DNA of 33,264 bases from Acidobacteriota bacterium (lineage in GTDB: Bacteria > Actinomycetota > Actinomycetes > Actinomycetales > Microbacteriaceae): the NCBI GenBank assembly GCA_019352055.1, contig JABBOB010000025.1:1-33264 (forward strand). Reading direction: 5' to 3'. Shown here in pieces: positions 7,566-16,142 of this stretch. Made by a program: the position numbers and the translations under genes. Under the pieces are notes generated by a model that saw only the letters and a program-made list of their open reading frames with translations, ran no database searches and was not told where the DNA came from. Numbering within the stretch: position 1 is the first letter of the stretch; every line of letters begins with the position of its first letter.

Positions 7566-8419
7566 CGATCACGGGCCCCGGTCGCACGCTGTACGTCAGC
7601 GACCTCGACGACACCCTGCTCGCCGCCGACGGCGCGCTCACCGACGAGACGCGGTCGACGCTGACCCGCCTCCTCGCGGCCGGGACGGCCTTCACGGTCG
7701 CGACCGCGCGGTCGCCGCTCACCGCGTTCCGGGCGCTCGACGGCCTCCCGCTCTCCCTCCCGGTCGTGACGTACAGCGGTGCGACCGCGACCGACCCGGC
7801 CGACCGCAGCCCGCTCTGGTGGGAGCACTTCGACGAGCGCGCGCTGAAGCCGCTCGTCGGTGCCGCGCTGGCCGCGGGCGTCACCCCGCTGGTGTTCTGG
7901 CTCGACGGCGAGGACGACAAGGTCAGCTGGGTCCGTGGTGCGGAGACGAGCGGGGTGGACACCTTCCTCGAGGCGCGGCCGGACGACCCGCGGCTCGCCC
8001 CCGTCGACGGGTGGGACGAGGTCGACCACGACCGCGGGTTCTTCGTGAGCATCCGAGGGGAGTACCCCGTCGTCCGCCGGCTGTCCCGGATGATCCGGGC
8101 GATCTCGTGGGGCACCGGGTGCACGCTCGCGCTCGCCGGCACCCGCGAGAGCGGTGTCGGCGTGCTCGACGTGACACCCGCGGGCATCACCAAGGGCTCC
8201 GCCGTCCGCCGGATCGCCCAGGAGCACGGCTTCACCCGGGTGATCGCGTTCGGTGACGGGGCGAACGACCTGCCCCTGTTCGCCGAAGCCGACGAGTCCT
8301 ACGCCACGGCCGGCGCGCCCGACGACGTGAAGGCCGCCGCGACCGCGGTGCTGGGCGCGGGCGAGGAGTCCGTGGTGCGCTTCCTCGCCGAGCACGCGGA
8401 GGCCCGCGCGGAGGTGTGA
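7562..8419 (+). CDS. HAD-superfamily hydrolase, Cof-like (class IIB)
   Basis: This 285-residue protein is a Cof-type HAD phosphatase. Motif I is SDLDDTLLA with nucleophile D14 and acid/base D16. Motif II is probably the threonine of TVATARS. Motif III is the lysine in GITKGSAV. Motif IV is FGDGANDLPLF. The cap between about residues 85 and 180 is of the C2 type. Such enzymes dephosphorylate sugar phosphates, nucleotides or flavin precursors; the substrate is not predictable. The ATG overlaps the aminotransferase stop by four bases (ATGA), so the two form an operon. A 10-bp perfect hairpin follows about 20 bases downstream. Confidence 0.9.
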   Translation: MTITGPGRTLYVSDLDDTLLAADGALTDETRSTLTRLLAAGTAFTVATARSPLTAFRALDGLPLSLPVVTYSGATATDPADRSPLWWEHFDERALKPLVGAALAAGVTPLVFWLDGEDDKVSWVRGAETSGVDTFLEARPDDPRLAPVDGWDEVDHDRGFFVSIRGEYPVVRRLSRMIRAISWGTGCTLALAGTRESGVGVLDVTPAGITKGSAVRRIAQEHGFTRVIAFGDGANDLPLFAEADESYATAGAPDDVKAAATAVLGAGEESVVRFLAEHAEARAEV

Positions 8420-8440
8420 CCCGCCGTTCGACCACCCTGC

Positions 8441-8466
8441 CGGTCGTGCCGGACCGGGCACGACCG
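8441..8466 (+). terminator. Hairpin terminator after the HAD gene
   Basis: CGGTCGTGCC (8441-8450) pairs perfectly with GGCACGACCG (8457-8466) around a six-base loop. It lies 21 bases after the HAD stop. There is no U-tract, as is common for high-GC terminators. Confidence 0.6.
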
Positions 8467-8559
8467 TCCCTGGAGCCCCTGTCCGGACGGGGAGCACCGC
8501 GCATCGGTCCTCGACACGTCTCCTGGCTGTAACACCCCCGTCGTACCCGTGTCGTACGG

Positions 8560-8685
8560 TGTGCGCATCGGGTACTCCACCCGGTCCGGGACGCCATGCG
8601 GCTCGCGGCAGAAGGGGCGCGCATGGTTCCGGCGAGCACGAGATCCGCGAGGGCTCGCTGAGCCTCCGCGGGGGAAAGAGGCCGC
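8560..8685 (+). other. Possible structured 5' leader of the PhoH gene
   Basis: Two hairpins lie between the HAD terminator and the PhoH start. CCATGCG (from 8593) pairs with CGCATGG (to about 8625), with CCGG blocks outside both arms. A second, CCGCG–AGGCTC against GAGCCT–CGCGG with single-base bulges (8645-8671), ends beside the ribosome site at 8670-8681. A TACGGT at about 8554-8559 could be the -10 box. I do not recognise a known riboswitch class. No ORF in this 266-base gap looks real. Confidence 0.35.
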
Positions 8686-10053
8686 GTGCCTGAAGCCCTG
8701 TCCGCCCGCCAACCCCATCCAGACCACGCGGTCCGGACCGCCGCCGAACCGGTGGTGCACACGGGAACCCGCACGTTCGTCCTCGACACATCGGTGCTGC
8801 TGTCGGATCCGAAGGCGCCGTTCCGCTTCGCGGAGCACGCCGTGGTGCTGCCGGTGGTGGTGATCTCCGAGCTCGAAGGGAAGCGCAACGACCCGGAGAT
8901 CGGCTACTTCGCCCGGCAGGCCCTCCGGAACCTCGACGAGCTGCGAGTGCAGCACCAGCGCCTCGACTTCCCGGTGCCGGTCGGCGAGGGAGGGTCGCTC
9001 CGCGTGGAGCTGAACCACTCGAGCATGAGCGTGCTGCCGAACGGGCTGCAGGTCGGCGGCAACGACTCCCGGATCCTCGCGGTGGCGCAGAACCTGGCGA
9101 ACGACGGGCTCGACGTCACGGTCGTGTCGAAGGACCTGCCGATGCGGGTGAAGGCCGCTTCCATCGGCCTCCTCGCGGAGGAGTACTACGCCGAGCTCGC
9201 CGTCGACACCGGCTACAGCGGCGTCGCGGAGGTCGCGCTCGGGTCGGAGACGCTCGACACCCTCTACGACGACCACCACGTGCACGCCTCCGAGGTGGCG
9301 GACCTGCCGATCAACACCGGGGTCGTGCTCACCTCCGACCGCGGCAGCGCGCTCGCTCGTGTCGTCGGGAAGGGCGAGCTCAAGCTGGTGCGCGGCGACC
9401 GCGACGTGTTCGGCCTGCACGGCCGCAGCGCCGAGCAGCGGCTCGCGATCGACCTGCTGCTCGACCAGGAGGTCGGCATCGTCTCGCTCGGCGGCCGCGC
9501 GGGCACGGGCAAGAGCGCGCTGGCGCTGTGCGCGGCGCTCGAGGCGGTGCTCGAGCGGCAGCAGCACCGCCGGATCATGGTGTTCCGTCCGCTCTACGCG
9601 GTCGGGGGTCAGGACCTCGGCTACCTGCCCGGCGACGCGGCCGAGAAGATGAACCCCTGGGGTCAGGCGGTGTTCGACACCCTCGGCGCGGTCGTGTCGC
9701 AGAACGTGATCGACGAGATCGTGGAGAACGGCACGCTCGAGGTGCTGCCGCTCACCCACATCCGCGGTCGCAGCCTGCACGACGCCTTCGTGATCGTCGA
9801 CGAGGCCCAGTCCCTCGAGCGCAACGTGCTGCTCACCGTGCTGTCGCGCATCGGACAGAACTCGCGGGTGGTGCTGACCCACGACGTGGCGCAGCGCGAC
9901 AACCTCCGGGTCGGGCGGCACGACGGCGTCGCGAGCGTCATCGAGACGCTGAAGGGCCACCCGCTGTTCGGGCACGTCACCCTGACCCGGTCCGAGCGCA
10001 GCGCGATCGCAGCCCTGGTCACCGAGATGCTGGAGTCCAACGAGCTCGCCTGA
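8686..10053 (+). CDS. PIN domain–PhoH family ATPase
   Basis: The 455-residue protein joins an N-terminal PIN ribonuclease domain (about residues 29-165) to a C-terminal PhoH ATPase domain (about 235-450), as in the YlaK/PhoH2 type. PIN acidic residues include D34 in [12 protein letters not shown] and the glutamate of [15 protein letters not shown]. The ATPase has a Walker A loop [11 protein letters not shown] near residue 269 and a Walker B segment FVIVDEAQS near 370. In mycobacteria PhoH2 is an RNA helicase–RNase; the same activity is likely here but inferred. The GTG at 8686 is preceded by GAAAGAGG and by a hairpin. The frame upstream also has an ATG at 8549 out of register with homology. 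The gene is monocistronic, followed by a strong hairpin. Confidence 0.92.
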   Translation: MPEALSARQPHPDHAVRTAAEPVVHTGTRTFVLDTSVLLSDPKAPFRFAEHAVVLPVVVISELEGKRNDPEIGYFARQALRNLDELRVQHQRLDFPVPVGEGGSLRVELNHSSMSVLPNGLQVGGNDSRILAVAQNLANDGLDVTVVSKDLPMRVKAASIGLLAEEYYAELAVDTGYSGVAEVALGSETLDTLYDDHHVHASEVADLPINTGVVLTSDRGSALARVVGKGELKLVRGDRDVFGLHGRSAEQRLAIDLLLDQEVGIVSLGGRAGTGKSALALCAALEAVLERQQHRRIMVFRPLYAVGGQDLGYLPGDAAEKMNPWGQAVFDTLGAVVSQNVIDEIVENGTLEVLPLTHIRGRSLHDAFVIVDEAQSLERNVLLTVLSRIGQNSRVVLTHDVAQRDNLRVGRHDGVASVIETLKGHPLFGHVTLTRSERSAIAALVTEMLESNELA

Positions 10054-10134
10054 ACTCGCGGATCCGGATTCCCGTCGCGGATCCGGATCGATTCGTCGAC
10101 ACCCCGTGCTGCTGGCCGGGAGCACGGGGTGTCG
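10054..10134. repeat. Intergenic hairpin-plus-GGATCC repeat, copy 1
   Basis: After the PhoH stop there are two GCGGATCCGGA boxes (10058-10088), then the hairpin CGACACCCCGTGCT. On the minus strand it reads CGGGGTGTCG followed by two GGATCC boxes and CGCGAG, the same order as copies 2 and 3 on the plus strand. Confidence 0.55.
10097..10134 (+). terminator. Strong 14-bp hairpin terminator after the PhoH gene
   Basis: CGACACCCCGTGCT (10097-10110) pairs perfectly with AGCACGGGGTGTCG (10121-10134) around a 10-base loop. It lies 44 bases after the PhoH stop, before the next promoter, and has no U-tract. Confidence 0.7.
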
Positions 10135-10196
10135 CGCCGGATCTCCGGATCGGCGAAGCCTGTGGAGAACCGCGGGTCCGCGCGGCGGCGAACGCC

Positions 10197-10202
10197 TAGC
10201 CT
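10197..10202 (+). promoter_or_regulatory. -10 box TAGCCT of the prepilin peptidase gene, probably leaderless
   Basis: TAGCCT is followed by six bases (GCGCGG) and the GTG at 10209. No Shine-Dalgarno sequence is present. Confidence 0.6.
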
Positions 10203-10208
10203 GCGCGG

Positions 10209-10733
10209 GTGATCGCCGCCGGCCGCCGCCTCCCGGTAGGCGAGATGCTGCCCGTGCTCGGGCTGCTCGCCGTCGCGGTCGCGCTGCTCGGCCCGCAGCC
10301 GGCGGTGCTCGGATTCGCCTGGCTCGCGATCGTGACACCGCGGCTCGTGGCGATCGATCTGGCGGAGCACCGCCTCCCCGACGCGATCGTGCTGCCGGGC
10401 TACCCGGTCGTGCTCGCGGCGGTGCTGCTGCAGTCGTGGGTGTCCGGTATCGAGCCGATGGGCGTGGTGCTGGGCGCCGTGGCCTGCGGTCTCGTCTTCC
10501 TCCTCCTGCACGTCGCCGGAGGCATGGGGTTCGGCGACGTGAAGCTGGCGCCGCTGCTCGGCGCGCTCGCCGCGCTCGCGGTGCCCCGCGGCGCGCTGCT
10601 CTGGATCGTCCTGACGTTCCTCGTCGGGGGAGCGGCGGCCGCGGTGGTGCTCGTTCGTCGCGGTACGGGCGCGCGCATGCCGTTCGGACCGCCGATGCTC
10701 GCCGGCGCGTGGGCGGTCCTCGTGCTCGCCTGA
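10209..10733 (+). CDS. Prepilin peptidase (A24 family), short form
   Basis: The 174-residue membrane protein carries both catalytic aspartates of A24 aspartic peptidases: D50 in AIDLAEHRLPDAIVLPG and D110 in GGMGFGDVKLAPLLG. These enzymes cut the leader peptide of type IV prepilins and pseudopilins at the inner face of the membrane. Six or so hydrophobic helices fill the protein. It lacks the N-terminal methyltransferase domain with CXXC motifs found in long TadV/PilD proteins, as is normal for short archaeal and actinobacterial forms. No pilin, tad or secretion gene lies nearby, so its substrate is encoded elsewhere. It converges on fumC with an 18-base gap. Confidence 0.9.
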   Translation: MIAAGRRLPVGEMLPVLGLLAVAVALLGPQPAVLGFAWLAIVTPRLVAIDLAEHRLPDAIVLPGYPVVLAAVLLQSWVSGIEPMGVVLGAVACGLVFLLLHVAGGMGFGDVKLAPLLGALAALAVPRGALLWIVLTFLVGGAAAAVVLVRRGTGARMPFGPPMLAGAWAVLVLA

Positions 10734-10751
10734 TCCGAACGAGCGCGGGGG

Positions 10752-12152
10752 TCAGCCCGGGCGGGTCATGGAGAGGACGTCGAGGGCGGCGTCCAGTTGC
10801 TCCTCCGTGACCTCGCCGCGCTCGACGAAGCCGAGGTCGATCACGGCCTGACGCACCGTGATGCTCTGCGCGACGGAGTACTTCGCGACCTTCGCCGCGG
10901 CCTCGTAGCCGATCGTGCGGTTCAGCTTCGTGACGATCGACGGCGACGACTCGGCCAGCGCACGGGCCCGCGCCTCGTTCACGGTCAGCCCGGCGAGCAC
11001 CTTGTCGGCGAGCAGGCGGGAGACGGCGGCGAGCAGCCGCACCGACTCCAGCAGCGCGGTGCCCATCACCGGGATCGCCACGTTCAGCTCGAACACGCCG
11101 GACGCGCCGGCCCAGGTGATCGTCGCGTCGTTGCCGATCACGCGGGCGGCGACCATCAGCGTCGCCTCCGGGATCACCGGGTTGACCTTGCCGGGCATGA
11201 TCGAGGAGCCCGGCTGCAGGTCGGGGATGTGCAGTTCGCCCAGACCCGCGTTCGGGCCGGATCCCATCCAGCGCAGGTCGTTCGAGATCTTCGTGAGGCT
11301 GACGGCCAGCACCTTCAGCACCCCGGACGCCTCCACGAGCCCGTCGCGGGCGCCCTGCGCCTCGAAATGATCCGCGGCCTCGACGATCGGCAGTCCCGTC
11401 GTCTCCGCGAGGATGCGGATCACCTTCGGCGAGAAGCCGGTCGGTGTGTTGATCCCGGTACCGGTTGCCGTGCCGCCGAGGGGGACCTCCGCGAGGCGCG
11501 GGACCATCGTCGCCACGCGGTCGAGCGCGAGCCGGATCTGGCGGGCGTACCCGCCGAACTCCTGGCCGAACGTCACCGGTGTCGCGTCCATGAGATGCGT
11601 GCGGCCCGCTTTCACGAGCTGGGACCAGGCCGTGGCCTTCTCCTCGAGCGCGACCGCGAGGTGCTCGAGCGCCGGCACGAGGACGGTCTGCACCGCCTCC
11701 GTCGCGGCCAGGTGCACGGAGGTGGGGAAGACGTCGTTCGACGACTGGGAGGCGTTGACCTCGTCGTTGGGGTGCACCGGGCGCCCGAGGCGGGCGGAGG
11801 CGAGCGACCCGAGGACCTCGTTGATGTTCATGTTCGACGAGGTGCCGCTGCCGGTCTGGTAGACGTCGATCGGGAACTGGTCGAGGTGCTCGCCCGCGAT
11901 GATCTCGTCCGCCGCGCCGACGATCGCGTCGACCACGTCGGCGGGCACCACGCCGAGCTCGCCGTTCACGATCGCCGCGGCGCGCTTGATCCGGGCGAGC
12001 GCGACGATCTGCGCGTCCTCGAGCCGGGATCCGGAGATCGGGAAGTTCTCGACCGCGCGCTGCGTCTGCGCCGCCCAGAGCGCGTCGCGGGGCACCCGCA
12101 CCTCGCCCATCGTGTCGTGCTCGATGCGGTAGGGGGCGTCCTCGGACGTCAT
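10752..12152 (-). CDS. fumC: Class II fumarate hydratase
   Basis: This 466-residue enzyme interconverts fumarate and L-malate in the citric acid cycle. The family signature loop [16 protein letters not shown] is near residue 317 with the catalytic serine, and an earlier substrate-binding segment reads [13 protein letters not shown]. The histidine-containing [18 protein letters not shown] segment marks fumarases. Its length is as expected for homotetrameric class II enzymes; no Fe-S cysteines are needed. The ATG at 12152 has an AAGGAG ribosome site five bases upstream. It lies 43 bases downstream of the carbonic anhydrase gene on the same strand, so it is probably the last gene of the xse–DUF4245–carbonic anhydrase–fumC run, though a promoter of its own in that gap cannot be excluded. 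Confidence 0.96.
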   Translation of the reverse strand: MTSEDAPYRIEHDTMGEVRVPRDALWAAQTQRAVENFPISGSRLEDAQIVALARIKRAAAIVNGELGVVPADVVDAIVGAADEIIAGEHLDQFPIDVYQTGSGTSSNMNINEVLGSLASARLGRPVHPNDEVNASQSSNDVFPTSVHLAATEAVQTVLVPALEHLAVALEEKATAWSQLVKAGRTHLMDATPVTFGQEFGGYARQIRLALDRVATMVPRLAEVPLGGTATGTGINTPTGFSPKVIRILAETTGLPIVEAADHFEAQGARDGLVEASGVLKVLAVSLTKISNDLRWMGSGPNAGLGELHIPDLQPGSSIMPGKVNPVIPEATLMVAARVIGNDATITWAGASGVFELNVAIPVMGTALLESVRLLAAVSRLLADKVLAGLTVNEARARALAESSPSIVTKLNRTIGYEAAAKVAKYSVAQSITVRQAVIDLGFVERGEVTEEQLDAALDVLSMTRPG

Positions 12153-12195
12153 CAGGCTCCTTCGCCGTCGCTTGGAACAGGCACTGAGGGGTGGT

Positions 12196-12807
12196 TCAGT
12201 CGGTGTCGCCCACAGCGAAGCGCCGCTCGACGCGACCCTCCGCGAGGCGGTAGTTCGCCCCGACGACGTCCACGGTACCGTCCGCCACCGCGGCGGCGAG
12301 CAGCTCGGACTCGGCGAGCAGCGCGCTCACGGTGGCTGCCAGGTGCGCCTCGCCGACGGTCGCGGGGCCGCCGTCGGGCGATGCCTCGACGGCCGGGCGG
12401 ATGTGGTCGATGTGGGCCGCGATGAGTGGGGGGAGAAGCGGGGCGTCCGGGCCGGCGGCGTCGATCGCGGCCTGCACCGCGCCGCAGGAATCGTGCGCGA
12501 GGACGACGACGAGCGGCACGTCCAGCACGGCGACCGCGTACTCGATCGACGCGATCGCGGAGGCGCTCGCGATCTGTCCCGCGTTGCGGATCACGAACAG
12601 GTCGCCGAGCCCCTGGTCGAACAGCACCTCCGCGGCGACGCGCGAGTCGCTGCAGCCGAGCAGCGCGGCGACGGGCTTCTGTCCCTCCGCGAGCTCGGTG
12701 CGTCGGTCCGCGTCCTGTCTCGGGTGCAGCGGCCGGTCCTCGACGAAGCGGTCGTTGCCCGCCGCGAGTCGTCGCCAGGCCTCGGTCGCGGGTCGCGTCG
12801 TGGTCAT
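12196..12807 (-). CDS. Beta-class carbonic anhydrase
   Basis: The 203-residue enzyme hydrates CO2 to bicarbonate. The zinc ligands are C52 in LGCSDSRV, H105 and C108 in [10 protein letters not shown]54 and R56 form the catalytic dyad. This is the standard beta-class site. Bicarbonate produced could support carboxylation reactions feeding the citric acid cycle, and the gene lies directly upstream of fumC; the functional link is inference. The ATG overlaps the stop of the DUF4245 gene by four bases (ATGA), so translation is probably coupled. A weak AGGA lies nine bases upstream of the start. Confidence 0.95.
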   Translation of the reverse strand: MTTTRPATEAWRRLAAGNDRFVEDRPLHPRQDADRRTELAEGQKPVAALLGCSDSRVAAEVLFDQGLGDLFVIRNAGQIASASAIASIEYAVAVLDVPLVVVLAHDSCGAVQAAIDAAGPDAPLLPPLIAAHIDHIRPAVEASPDGGPATVGEAHLAATVSALLAESELLAAAVADGTVDVVGANYRLAEGRVERRFAVGDTD

Positions 12808-13466
12808 GGCAACGATCCTGCACCGTGCAGCCCGCGGCCGGCTGCGTCCTCGGCCACCGCGGCGGCGAGTGCGCGAAGCTCGGTGGCGGACGCGGTGCCG
12901 TAGACGGCGACGACCACCGAGCCGATCTTCGTGGCGAGGCCGTACGCGACGTTGCCGGCGGCGTCCGCGCTCAGGTCCCGACGGTCGTACACGCGCCAGG
13001 GCAGGCCGCCGATCTTGGTCGTGCCCGTCGGGCTGGCGCCGTCGAGGGTCGCGGCGATCAGCCCGGAGTCGCCGGGCAGGCCCTCGGTGAGGCCGGCGTA
13101 CCCGGTTCCGTCGATGACGTAGCCGACGTACCAGGACGCCTGATCGCCGTTCCCGCGCAGCTCAGCGGCGTTCGACTTCCAGCCGGCCGGCACCTTCGGT
13201 GCCAGCAGCGGCTGCCCCGCGGTGTCGCCGTACTGCGTGGCCGCGGCCCGCACGTCGATGTTCGGCTGGGTGATCGCGCCGCCCCGCGGGACGAGCAGCA
13301 CGATCAGGATCACGACGCCGACGCACGCGGCGAGCGAAGCGACGAGGTTGCGCCAGTTCTGACGGGATCGCCGCAGCGCGCGATCACGGGCCTTGCGGTC
13401 GGCGGTCTCCTCCGGGGTCTCAGGGCGGCCGAGCTCGGCGACGACGCGGCCGGAGGGTTCGCTCAC
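12804..13466 (-). CDS. DUF4245 membrane-anchored protein
   Basis: The 220-residue protein belongs to the actinobacterial DUF4245 family; function unknown. A charged N-terminus of about 55 residues (with ETPEETADRKARDRALRRSR) leads to a single membrane helix at about residues 43-60 (LVASLAACVGVVILIVLLV), followed by an extracytoplasmic domain of about 150 residues that contains the motif VPAGWKSNAAELR and a WYVGYV strand. The GTG at 13466 overlaps the xseB stop by four bases (GTGA), and its own stop overlaps the carbonic anhydrase start. The frame extends 19 codons further upstream into xseB, but the overlapping GTG is more likely. Confidence 0.85.
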   Translation of the reverse strand: MSEPSGRVVAELGRPETPEETADRKARDRALRRSRQNWRNLVASLAACVGVVILIVLLVPRGGAITQPNIDVRAAATQYGDTAGQPLLAPKVPAGWKSNAAELRGNGDQASWYVGYVIDGTGYAGLTEGLPGDSGLIAATLDGASPTGTTKIGGLPWRVYDRRDLSADAAGNVAYGLATKIGSVVVAVYGTASATELRALAAAVAEDAAGRGLHGAGSLP

Positions 13467-13699
13467 GAGACGGTGCGGGTCGCGTCGAGGCGCGCCCGCG
13501 CTCCGGTGAGCCAGGCTTCGCACCGCGTCGCGAGCGCCTCGCCGCGCTCCCAGAGCGCGAGCGACTGCTCGAGGGTGGCGCCGCCGCGCTCGAGCTCGTC
13601 GACGACCGCGATCAGCGCGTCGCGGGCGGCCTCGTACGACAGGCCGTCGATGTCCTGATCGACCGGCGCGCTGACGGAGGTGTCCACGGGCTCGCTCAT
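13463..13699 (-). CDS. xseB: Exodeoxyribonuclease VII small subunit
   Basis: This 78-residue helical protein is the small subunit of exonuclease VII, which degrades single-stranded DNA into oligonucleotides together with XseA. The conserved core [20 protein letters not shown], then [22 protein letters not shown], matches the family. The ATG at 13699 fits the usual length and lies seven bases after a TAGACT box; the frame upstream, within the end of xseA, has no homology. It lies 10 bases downstream of the xseA stop, and its own stop overlaps the DUF4245 start. It can be made both by read-through from xseA and from its own promoter. Confidence 0.92.
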   Translation of the reverse strand: MSEPVDTSVSAPVDQDIDGLSYEAARDALIAVVDELERGGATLEQSLALWERGEALATRCEAWLTGARARLDATRTVS

Positions 13700-13706
13700 G
13701 GTCGGA

Positions 13707-13712
13707 AGTCTA
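13707..13712 (-). promoter_or_regulatory. -10 box TAGACT before xseB, containing the xseA stop codon
   Basis: On the minus strand the TAG stop of xseA (13712-13710) continues as TAGACT, which ends seven bases before the xseB ATG. The same hexamer and spacing occur before ispH. It could give a separate leaderless xseB mRNA. Confidence 0.5.
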
Positions 13713-14963
13713 CGAGCGGGCCCCGACGGGCTCGGCCCGGTCGGCGTCGCTGCGGACGGCGCCCTCGCTCGTCGCGGCGATCGCACCGTCCACGACCCGG
13801 ACCGTCAGCGAGGTGCCCGGGGGTGCGTCGGCCGTGTGCCGGAGCGCGGTGCCGTCGCCGCCGAGCACGATCGCATACCCGCGTTCGAGCGTGCGGAGGG
13901 GGGACAGGGTGCGGAGGTGGCCCCGCGCCTCCAGGAGACGGCGCTCGGCCCGCTCGACCGCGCGATCGACGAGCTCGGCCGAGCGCGCCGCCCAGCGCGT
14001 CAGCTCGTCCGCGCGGGTGTCGACGATCCAGCCGCCGTCCGCGAGCACCCGGCGGGCGCGGAGGCCCGATATCCGGTCCCCCTCCAGCCGCACCGTCTGG
14101 GTCAGCCGGTTCCGGATCCGCGCGCGGGCCTGGGAGACGCCGTTCAGCTCCTCCGTCACGTCGGGCACGATGCGCTTCGCTGCGTCGGTGGGTGTCGAGG
14201 CGCGCAGGTCGGCGACGTCGTCGAGCAGCGGCCGGTCGTTCTCGTGCCCGATCGCGCTGACGACCGGGGTGGTCGCGGCGGCGACGGCGCGCAGCAGGCG
14301 CTCGTCGCTGAACCCGAGCAGGTTCTGGAAGTCGCCGCCGCCGCGCGCGATCACGATCACGTCCACCTCCGGGTCCGCGTCCAGCGTCGCGAGCGCGGCC
14401 AGCACCTCCGGCACCGTCCGGTCCCCCTGCACGGCGGCATGCACGACGCGGAAGTCGACGCCGGGCCAGCGCAGCTGGGCGTTCCGGAGCACGTCCTTCT
14501 CCGCGTCGGAGTCCTTGCCGGTGATCAGGCCGATGCGGTGCGGGAGGAAGGGGAGGAGCTTCTTGCGCGACCGGTCGAACAGCCCCTCCGCCGCGAGCGT
14601 GCGGCGCAGCAGCTCGAGGCGCTCCAGCAGGTCGCCGAGCCCGACGTGCTTCATCTGGAAGACCTGCATCGAGATCGAGCCGGCCTTCAGCCAGTACTCC
14701 GGCTTCACGAGGGCGACGACCCGGTCGCCCTGCTTCAGGTCCGCCGGCAGCCGCGACTTCACGCTCGACCAGATCTGGAAGGACACCGTGACGTCGCGCT
14801 CCAGGTCCTTGAGCTTCCCGTACACGTTCGCCCCGCGGACGCCCCACTGGGTGATCTCGCCCTCGACCCACACCTGGCCCAGGCGGTCGATCCATCCTTT
14901 GAGCTTGTCGCCGAGCACACCGACCGCCCAAGGTGCCTCCGCGGTCGCTACGCCGTCGCTCAT
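13710..14963 (-). CDS. xseA: Exodeoxyribonuclease VII large subunit
   Basis: The 417-residue catalytic subunit of exonuclease VII has an N-terminal OB-fold (about residues 10-100, [20 protein letters not shown]) that binds single-stranded DNA. The central nuclease domain carries the conserved ALVKPEYW-type, [36 protein letters not shown] and [15 protein letters not shown] motifs. A helical C-terminal region that binds XseB follows. The ATG at 14963 matches the family start and has an AGGAG eight bases upstream; the frame is open to 15104, but that part overlaps ispH on the other strand. It diverges from ispH with only 25 bases between the start codons. Confidence 0.95.
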   Translation of the reverse strand: MSDGVATAEAPWAVGVLGDKLKGWIDRLGQVWVEGEITQWGVRGANVYGKLKDLERDVTVSFQIWSSVKSRLPADLKQGDRVVALVKPEYWLKAGSISMQVFQMKHVGLGDLLERLELLRRTLAAEGLFDRSRKKLLPFLPHRIGLITGKDSDAEKDVLRNAQLRWPGVDFRVVHAAVQGDRTVPEVLAALATLDADPEVDVIVIARGGGDFQNLLGFSDERLLRAVAAATTPVVSAIGHENDRPLLDDVADLRASTPTDAAKRIVPDVTEELNGVSQARARIRNRLTQTVRLEGDRISGLRARRVLADGGWIVDTRADELTRWAARSAELVDRAVERAERRLLEARGHLRTLSPLRTLERGYAIVLGGDGTALRHTADAPPGTSLTVRVVDGAIAATSEGAVRSDADRAEPVGARS

Positions 14964-14975
14964 GCCTGACGCTCC

Positions 14976-14981
14976 TAGACT
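14976..14981 (+). promoter_or_regulatory. -10 box TAGACT of ispH, probably leaderless
   Basis: TAGACT is followed by seven bases (TCCCCGC) and the GTG at 14989. The box lies in the 25-base gap to xseA, so the two promoters must overlap. Confidence 0.6.
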
Positions 14982-14988
14982 TCCCCGC

Positions 14989-16098
14989 GTGAATGCCCCG
15001 GTGGACCTCGGACGCTCCGCCCGTCCGTCGACCTCGGGGGCCGTGAACATCGGGCTGCCCGCGAGCCCGACGGCCCTGGCCACGGTAGCCGACCGGTCCG
15101 TCACCGGCAGCGCCGTCGGCGTCCGGGGCCGGGTGCTGCTCGCGGCGCCGCGAGGGTACTGCGCCGGTGTGGACCGCGCCGTGGTCGCTGTGGAGAAGGC
15201 GCTCGAGCGCTACGGCGCCCCGGTCTACGTCCGCAAGCAGATCGTGCACAACGTGCACGTGGTGAAACGGCTGGAGGAGCAGGGGGCGGTGTTCGTCGAC
15301 GAGGTCGACGAGGTGCCCACCGGCTCGCACGTGGTCTTCAGCGCCCACGGCGTCTCGCCCGCGGTGGTGCGCGCCGCCGAGGATCGGGGTCTGCAGGCGA
15401 TCGACGCCACGTGCCCCCTCGTCACGAAGGTGCACCGGGAGGCCGTGCGGTTCGCGCGCGACGACCGCCAGATCCTCCTGATCGGGCACCACGGCCATGA
15501 GGAGGTCGAGGGCACCATGGGCGAGGCGCCCGAGCGCACGACGCTCGTCGGCTCGCCGGAGGAGGCCGACACCGTCGACGTGAGCGACCCAGACAACCTC
15601 GTGTGGCTGTCGCAGACGACCCTCTCAGTCGACGAGACGATGGAGACCGTCCGACGGCTCCGCACGCGGTTCCCGAAGCTCGCCGATCCGCCGTCGGACG
15701 ACATCTGCTACGCCACGCAGAACCGTCAGGTCGCCGTGAAGAAGATCGCGCGCGACTCCGACGTCGTGCTGGTCGTCGGCAGTGCGAACTCCTCCAACTC
15801 GGTGCGGCTCGTGGAGGTCGCGCTCGATCACGGCGCCCGCGCCGCGCACCGCATCGACGACGCCGGCGAGCTCGACCCGGCCTGGCTCGAGGGAGCCGGC
15901 ACGATCGGGGTCACGAGCGGTGCGAGCGTGCCCGAGCGCCTCGTGACCGACCTGCTCGAGGCCCTCGCCGCCCTCGGCTTCGGTTCGGTGGAGGAGGTGC
16001 GGACCGCGGAGGAGGACCTCGTCTTCTCCCTCCCGCGGGAGCTGCGGAAGACCGCCTCCGGCGCCGCCGACCCCCGGGCGCTCGGCGGCCGCAGCTGA
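14989..16098 (+). CDS. ispH: 4-hydroxy-3-methylbut-2-enyl diphosphate reductase
   Basis: IspH is the Fe-S enzyme of the last step of the MEP pathway, giving isopentenyl and dimethylallyl diphosphate. The three cluster cysteines are C58 ([13 protein letters not shown]), C142 ([11 protein letters not shown]) and C240 ([10 protein letters not shown]). The proton-donor glutamate region [14 protein letters not shown] is present. The 369-residue protein has about 47 residues before the conserved [13 protein letters not shown], longer than most homologues; GTG codons at 15001 or 15043 are alternative starts. I prefer 14989 because a -10 box lies seven bases upstream. Products feed the cis-prenyltransferase encoded at 5609. 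A DUF6264-like gene follows. Confidence 0.95.
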   Translation: MNAPVDLGRSARPSTSGAVNIGLPASPTALATVADRSVTGSAVGVRGRVLLAAPRGYCAGVDRAVVAVEKALERYGAPVYVRKQIVHNVHVVKRLEEQGAVFVDEVDEVPTGSHVVFSAHGVSPAVVRAAEDRGLQAIDATCPLVTKVHREAVRFARDDRQILLIGHHGHEEVEGTMGEAPERTTLVGSPEEADTVDVSDPDNLVWLSQTTLSVDETMETVRRLRTRFPKLADPPSDDICYATQNRQVAVKKIARDSDVVLVVGSANSSNSVRLVEVALDHGARAAHRIDDAGELDPAWLEGAGTIGVTSGASVPERLVTDLLEALAALGFGSVEEVRTAEEDLVFSLPRELRKTASGAADPRALGGRS

Positions 16099-16142
16099 CC
16101 GGCGGTCCGCGCCGGGCGCCGACCTGGGATCCGGTCGTCACG

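Noticed and set aside
8549-8863. A 104-codon frame in the PhoH leader
   Set aside because: It runs out of frame into the PhoH coding region, has no ribosome site and no conserved features. The leader is better explained as untranslated.
10054-10165. Repeated GGATCC motifs as a possible CRISPR array
   Set aside because: There are no equal-length repeats with regular spacers. The boxes belong to the hairpin-linked intergenic repeats.
12426-13658. A 410-codon plus-strand frame over carbonic anhydrase, DUF4245 and xseB
   Set aside because: It has no recognisable domain, and all three minus-strand genes show clear conserved motifs and coupled starts.
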